In this document: in pieces, positions 6,680 through 7,813 of the stretch
Numbering within the stretch: the stretch's first letter is position 1
Layout of the letters: each line of letters opens with the position of its first letter
Source of the DNA: CAIVAT01 sp037141055
Lineage (GTDB): Bacteria > Bacteroidota > Bacteroidia > Bacteroidales > FEN-979
Assembly (NCBI GenBank): GCA_037141055.1
Contig: JBAXDH010000149.1
Span: forward strand, 1-7,813
Length of the DNA: 7,813 nt
Direction of reading: 5' to 3'
Program-made: the position numbers and the translations under genes
The notes under the pieces: generated by a model
What the model was told of the DNA's origin: nothing
Databases searched by the model: none
What the model saw: only the letters and a program-made list of their open reading frames with translations

Positions 6680-7335
6680 ATCATAATCAGAAAACAAAAT
6701 CTAACGTGCAAACAATTTCGCTGTTTCGCTATTTCGCTATTTCGCTATTTTGTACATGCTCATTGAGCCTTTTCAGCCAGACTAACTATGCCACGCTTCA
6801 GGCGGCATTCGCTAAAAGCCAGGAATATGAGGGCAGGGGGAATTTTGCCGATGCCATTACCACGATGAAGACCGTTTACCTGGAAGATTCCTATGAAGTC
6901 AACCTGCGCCTGGGATGGGTGACCTACCTCAACGGATCATTCACCGAGTCAGCCGCATACTACCAAAAGGCTATCAAACTGAAACCCTACTCGATTGAAG
7001 CGAAACTTGGCTTTGCCAACCCGGCATCGGCACTTGGCAACTGGGACCAGATCGTGGCACAGTACACCGAAATCCTGGCCATTGACCCACAGAATACAAC
7101 GGTCAATTATCGAATGGGTTCCATCTATTATGGCAGAAAAGACTATGCTAAAGCCGAGAAGTACCTGGAAAAGGTCATCAATCTCTACCCGTTCGATTAT
7201 GACACCATGATCCTCTATGCCTGGACAAACTACAAACTGGGCAAATTACGCGAAGCACAGGTGATGTTCAACAAGGTGCTCCTGAACAAGCCAAAGGATA
7301 CTTCGGCCCTCGAAGGGCTGGCGCTGATAAAATAA
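6667..7335 (+). CDS. Secreted TPR-repeat protein with repeat-derived signal peptide
   Basis: This 222-residue protein carries about five TPR units over residues 44-211, with the third and fourth clearest: WDQIVAQYTEILAIDPQN (126-143) and GSIYYGRKDYAKAEKYLEKV (151-170). The N-terminus looks like a signal peptide, with hydrophobic core YFAISLFCTCSLSLFSQ (22-38) and probable cleavage after Q38. I chose ATG 6667, which overlaps the barrel gene by 13 bases. GTG 6706 in the same frame would give a shorter, more ordinary signal peptide and is a real alternative. Residues 17-27 are encoded by four TTTCGCTA octamers. TPRs act as protein-protein scaffolds, so a periplasmic partner role for the barrel or the M23 domain is plausible but inferred. 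It is the last gene of the operon. Confidence 0.75.
   Translation: MEILNHNQKTKSNVQTISLFRYFAISLFCTCSLSLFSQTNYATLQAAFAKSQEYEGRGNFADAITTMKTVYLEDSYEVNLRLGWVTYLNGSFTESAAYYQKAIKLKPYSIEAKLGFANPASALGNWDQIVAQYTEILAIDPQNTTVNYRMGSIYYGRKDYAKAEKYLEKVINLYPFDYDTMILYAWTNYKLGKLREAQVMFNKVLLNKPKDTSALEGLALIK
6716..6747. repeat. Tandem octamer (TTTCGCTA)x4 inside a signal-peptide region
   Basis: Four adjacent copies of TTTCGCTA (the first ends in G, the other three are exact) lie within codons 17-27 of the TPR gene and encode ISLFRYFAISL. It is the reverse complement of the array at 1519-1542. The unit is eight bases, so gain or loss of one copy would shift the reading frame if translation starts upstream of it. 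Confidence 0.9.
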
Positions 7336-7354
7336 GCACTGCCGCTGCAGGATG

Positions 7355-7813
7355 CTACTGTGAATTCCATTTTTTAGGGTTGTCACGGATATATTGCTCA
7401 ATCCTCCGTAATTCAGGTTCATTTCTTATCACCCTGTCATGATAGCGCTCCTGCCAGCCAAAATCATGGATTCCAACCTCATGGATTTTTTTCGTCACGG
7501 CTGATTTGAACGATCCAACCATGTTTCCCAGGGTTGCGTTATACAAAATCCGGTTTCCCGGGCAATTGCCCGGATCGTCGTGATTAAACCGGATCCCGTT
7601 GGCGTTTTTGGGTGGTGGTGGTGGTGGTGGTGGTGGTGGTTGTAGATACGGGGCATGCCCCGTATCTACAAAATGCCCCGTATCTACAAAATGCCCCGTA
7701 TCAACAACGTGCCCCGCACCACGCGCCCCGCCTGCATCAACCGTCCCGCCGTTTCCGTAATCAACCGTCCCGCCGTTTCCGCAATCAACCGTCCCGCCGT
7801 TTCCGCAATCAAC
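7355..7813 (-). CDS. RAYT / Y1 (HUH) transposase-like protein, C-terminal part, runs off the edge
   Basis: The - strand frame is open from the right edge to a TAG at 7355-7357 (152 residues visible). The C-terminal 63 residues match the end of REP-associated tyrosine transposases: LGNMVGSFKSAVTKKI, then GWQERYHDRVIRNEPEL and IEQYIRDNPKKW. The tyrosine in RYHD (7442-7444) or that in QYIRDNP is the expected catalytic nucleophile; the HUH motif would be beyond the window. Starting this gene at the TTG 7546 would be wrong, because the conserved domain continues upstream and no stop intervenes. Upstream of the domain is a low-complexity linker with repeats of VDCGNGGT (24 bp), TGHFVD (18 bp) and ten prolines. 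RAYTs are single-copy, domesticated-looking relatives of IS200 transposases that act on REP palindromes. The gene is convergent with the operon, 19 bases away. Confidence 0.75.
   Translation of the reverse strand, partial: VDCGNGGTVDCGNGGTVDYGNGGTVDAGGARGAGHVVDTGHFVDTGHFVDTGHAPYLQPPPPPPPPPPKNANGIRFNHDDPGNCPGNRILYNATLGNMVGSFKSAVTKKIHEVGIHDFGWQERYHDRVIRNEPELRRIEQYIRDNPKKWNSQ
7548..7594. repeat. Nested inverted repeats within the RAYT frame
   Basis: Outer arms ATCCGGTTT (7548-7556) and AAACCGGAT (7586-7594) are exact reverse complements. Between them lies a perfect 16-bp palindrome, CCGGGCAATTGCCCGG (7558-7573). The whole could fold into a stem with an inner hairpin. It sits at the junction of the proline-rich linker and the conserved RAYT C-terminal domain. 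Confidence 0.75.
7610..7642. repeat. GGT triplet run encoding ten prolines on the - strand
   Basis: Nine consecutive TGG triplets (7613-7639) preceded by GGG read as ten proline codons followed by CAA (Gln) on the - strand. Length changes by whole triplets would keep the RAYT frame, so it behaves as a variable linker. Confidence 0.9.
7640..7671. repeat. Perfect 32-bp palindrome, REP-like element
   Basis: The left arm TTGTAGATACGGGGCA (7640-7655) is the exact reverse complement of the right arm TGCCCCGTATCTACAA (7656-7671). The base composition and the central GCATGC are like the short palindromic repeats that RAYT proteins recognise. It lies inside the RAYT reading frame and encodes part of its linker (TGHAPYLQ). 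Assignment as a REP element is inference from its shape and its RAYT host. Confidence 0.75.
7655..7708. repeat. 18-bp direct repeats built from the palindrome arm
   Basis: Two exact copies of ATGCCCCGTATCTACAAA (7655-7672, 7673-7690) are followed by a third with three changes (7691-7708) and a decayed fourth beginning GTGCCCCG at 7709. Each copy repeats the right arm of the palindrome. On the - strand they encode a TGHFVD-type hexapeptide repeat and stay in frame. Confidence 0.9.
7736..7813. repeat. 24-bp tandem repeats continuing past the window
   Basis: Units start at 7736, 7760 and 7784, each opening with ATCAACCGTCCCGCC, and a fourth begins at 7808. The first unit differs from the others at one base (GTA versus GCA near its end). 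On the - strand each unit encodes eight residues, VDCGNGGT or VDYGNGGT, in the RAYT frame. The array is cut off by the window edge. Confidence 0.9.

Noticed and set aside
7336..7380. Terminator between the operon and the convergent RAYT
   Set aside because: There is a T run at 7369-7375 but I find no stable stem just before it, and the T run lies within the RAYT C-terminal codons.
7355..7546. Small complete 63-residue protein on the - strand
   Set aside because: The frame continues open to the window edge and the RAYT domain needs upstream residues, so the TTG at 7546 is not a real start.
7655..7813. CRISPR array in the right-hand repeat region
   Set aside because: The 18-bp and 24-bp units are contiguous without unique spacers, and all keep the RAYT frame open.

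Overview
The window looks like chromosomal DNA from a member of the Bacteroidota, probably an uncultured Bacteroidales- or Marinilabiliales-like organism. The signs are A-rich leaders with no clear Shine-Dalgarno sequence, a good match to the Bacteroidota -7 element TAnnTTTG (2932-2940), an outer-membrane barrel protein ending in an aromatic residue (WKF), a urea-transporter/M23-peptidase fusion, and dispersed TTTCGCTA octamer arrays. I infer the phylum from these features; no ribosomal or marker gene is present.

Layout. Positions 1-221 are mostly non-coding or ambiguous and hold two hairpins and possibly the 3' end of an upstream gene. From 222 to 7335 six genes lie head to tail on the + strand: a PqqD-like small protein (222-482), an ATP-grasp ligase (463-1509), a fold-type III PLP-dependent decarboxylase-like enzyme (1563-2921), a membrane protein fusing a urea-transporter domain to an M23 metallopeptidase domain (2967-5177), a TPR plus beta-barrel outer-membrane protein (5174-6679), and a secreted TPR protein (6667-7335). 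Three of the five junctions overlap (20, 4 and 13 bases) and the others are 45-53 bases, so they are probably one transcription unit, with a possible internal promoter ahead of the transporter gene.

The order suggests a pathway. The first three genes look like cytoplasmic small-molecule or peptide chemistry (carrier or peptide-binding protein, ATP-dependent ligase, amino-acid-type decarboxylase). The fourth is an inner-membrane channel joined to a cell-wall-hydrolase-type domain. The last two place TPR scaffolds in the periplasm and outer membrane. I do not recognise a named system with this composition, and the product is unknown. The decarboxylase has lost the acidic residue that lysine, ornithine and diaminopimelate decarboxylases use to hold the distal amine, so a standard lysA call would be unsafe.

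From 7355 to the right edge, on the - strand, is the C-terminal part of a RAYT (REP-associated Y1/HUH transposase-like protein). Its reading frame stays open to the window edge through a low-complexity linker made of ten prolines, 18-bp repeats, 24-bp repeats and a perfect 32-bp palindrome that itself resembles a REP element. This convergent gene ends 19 bases after the operon stops.
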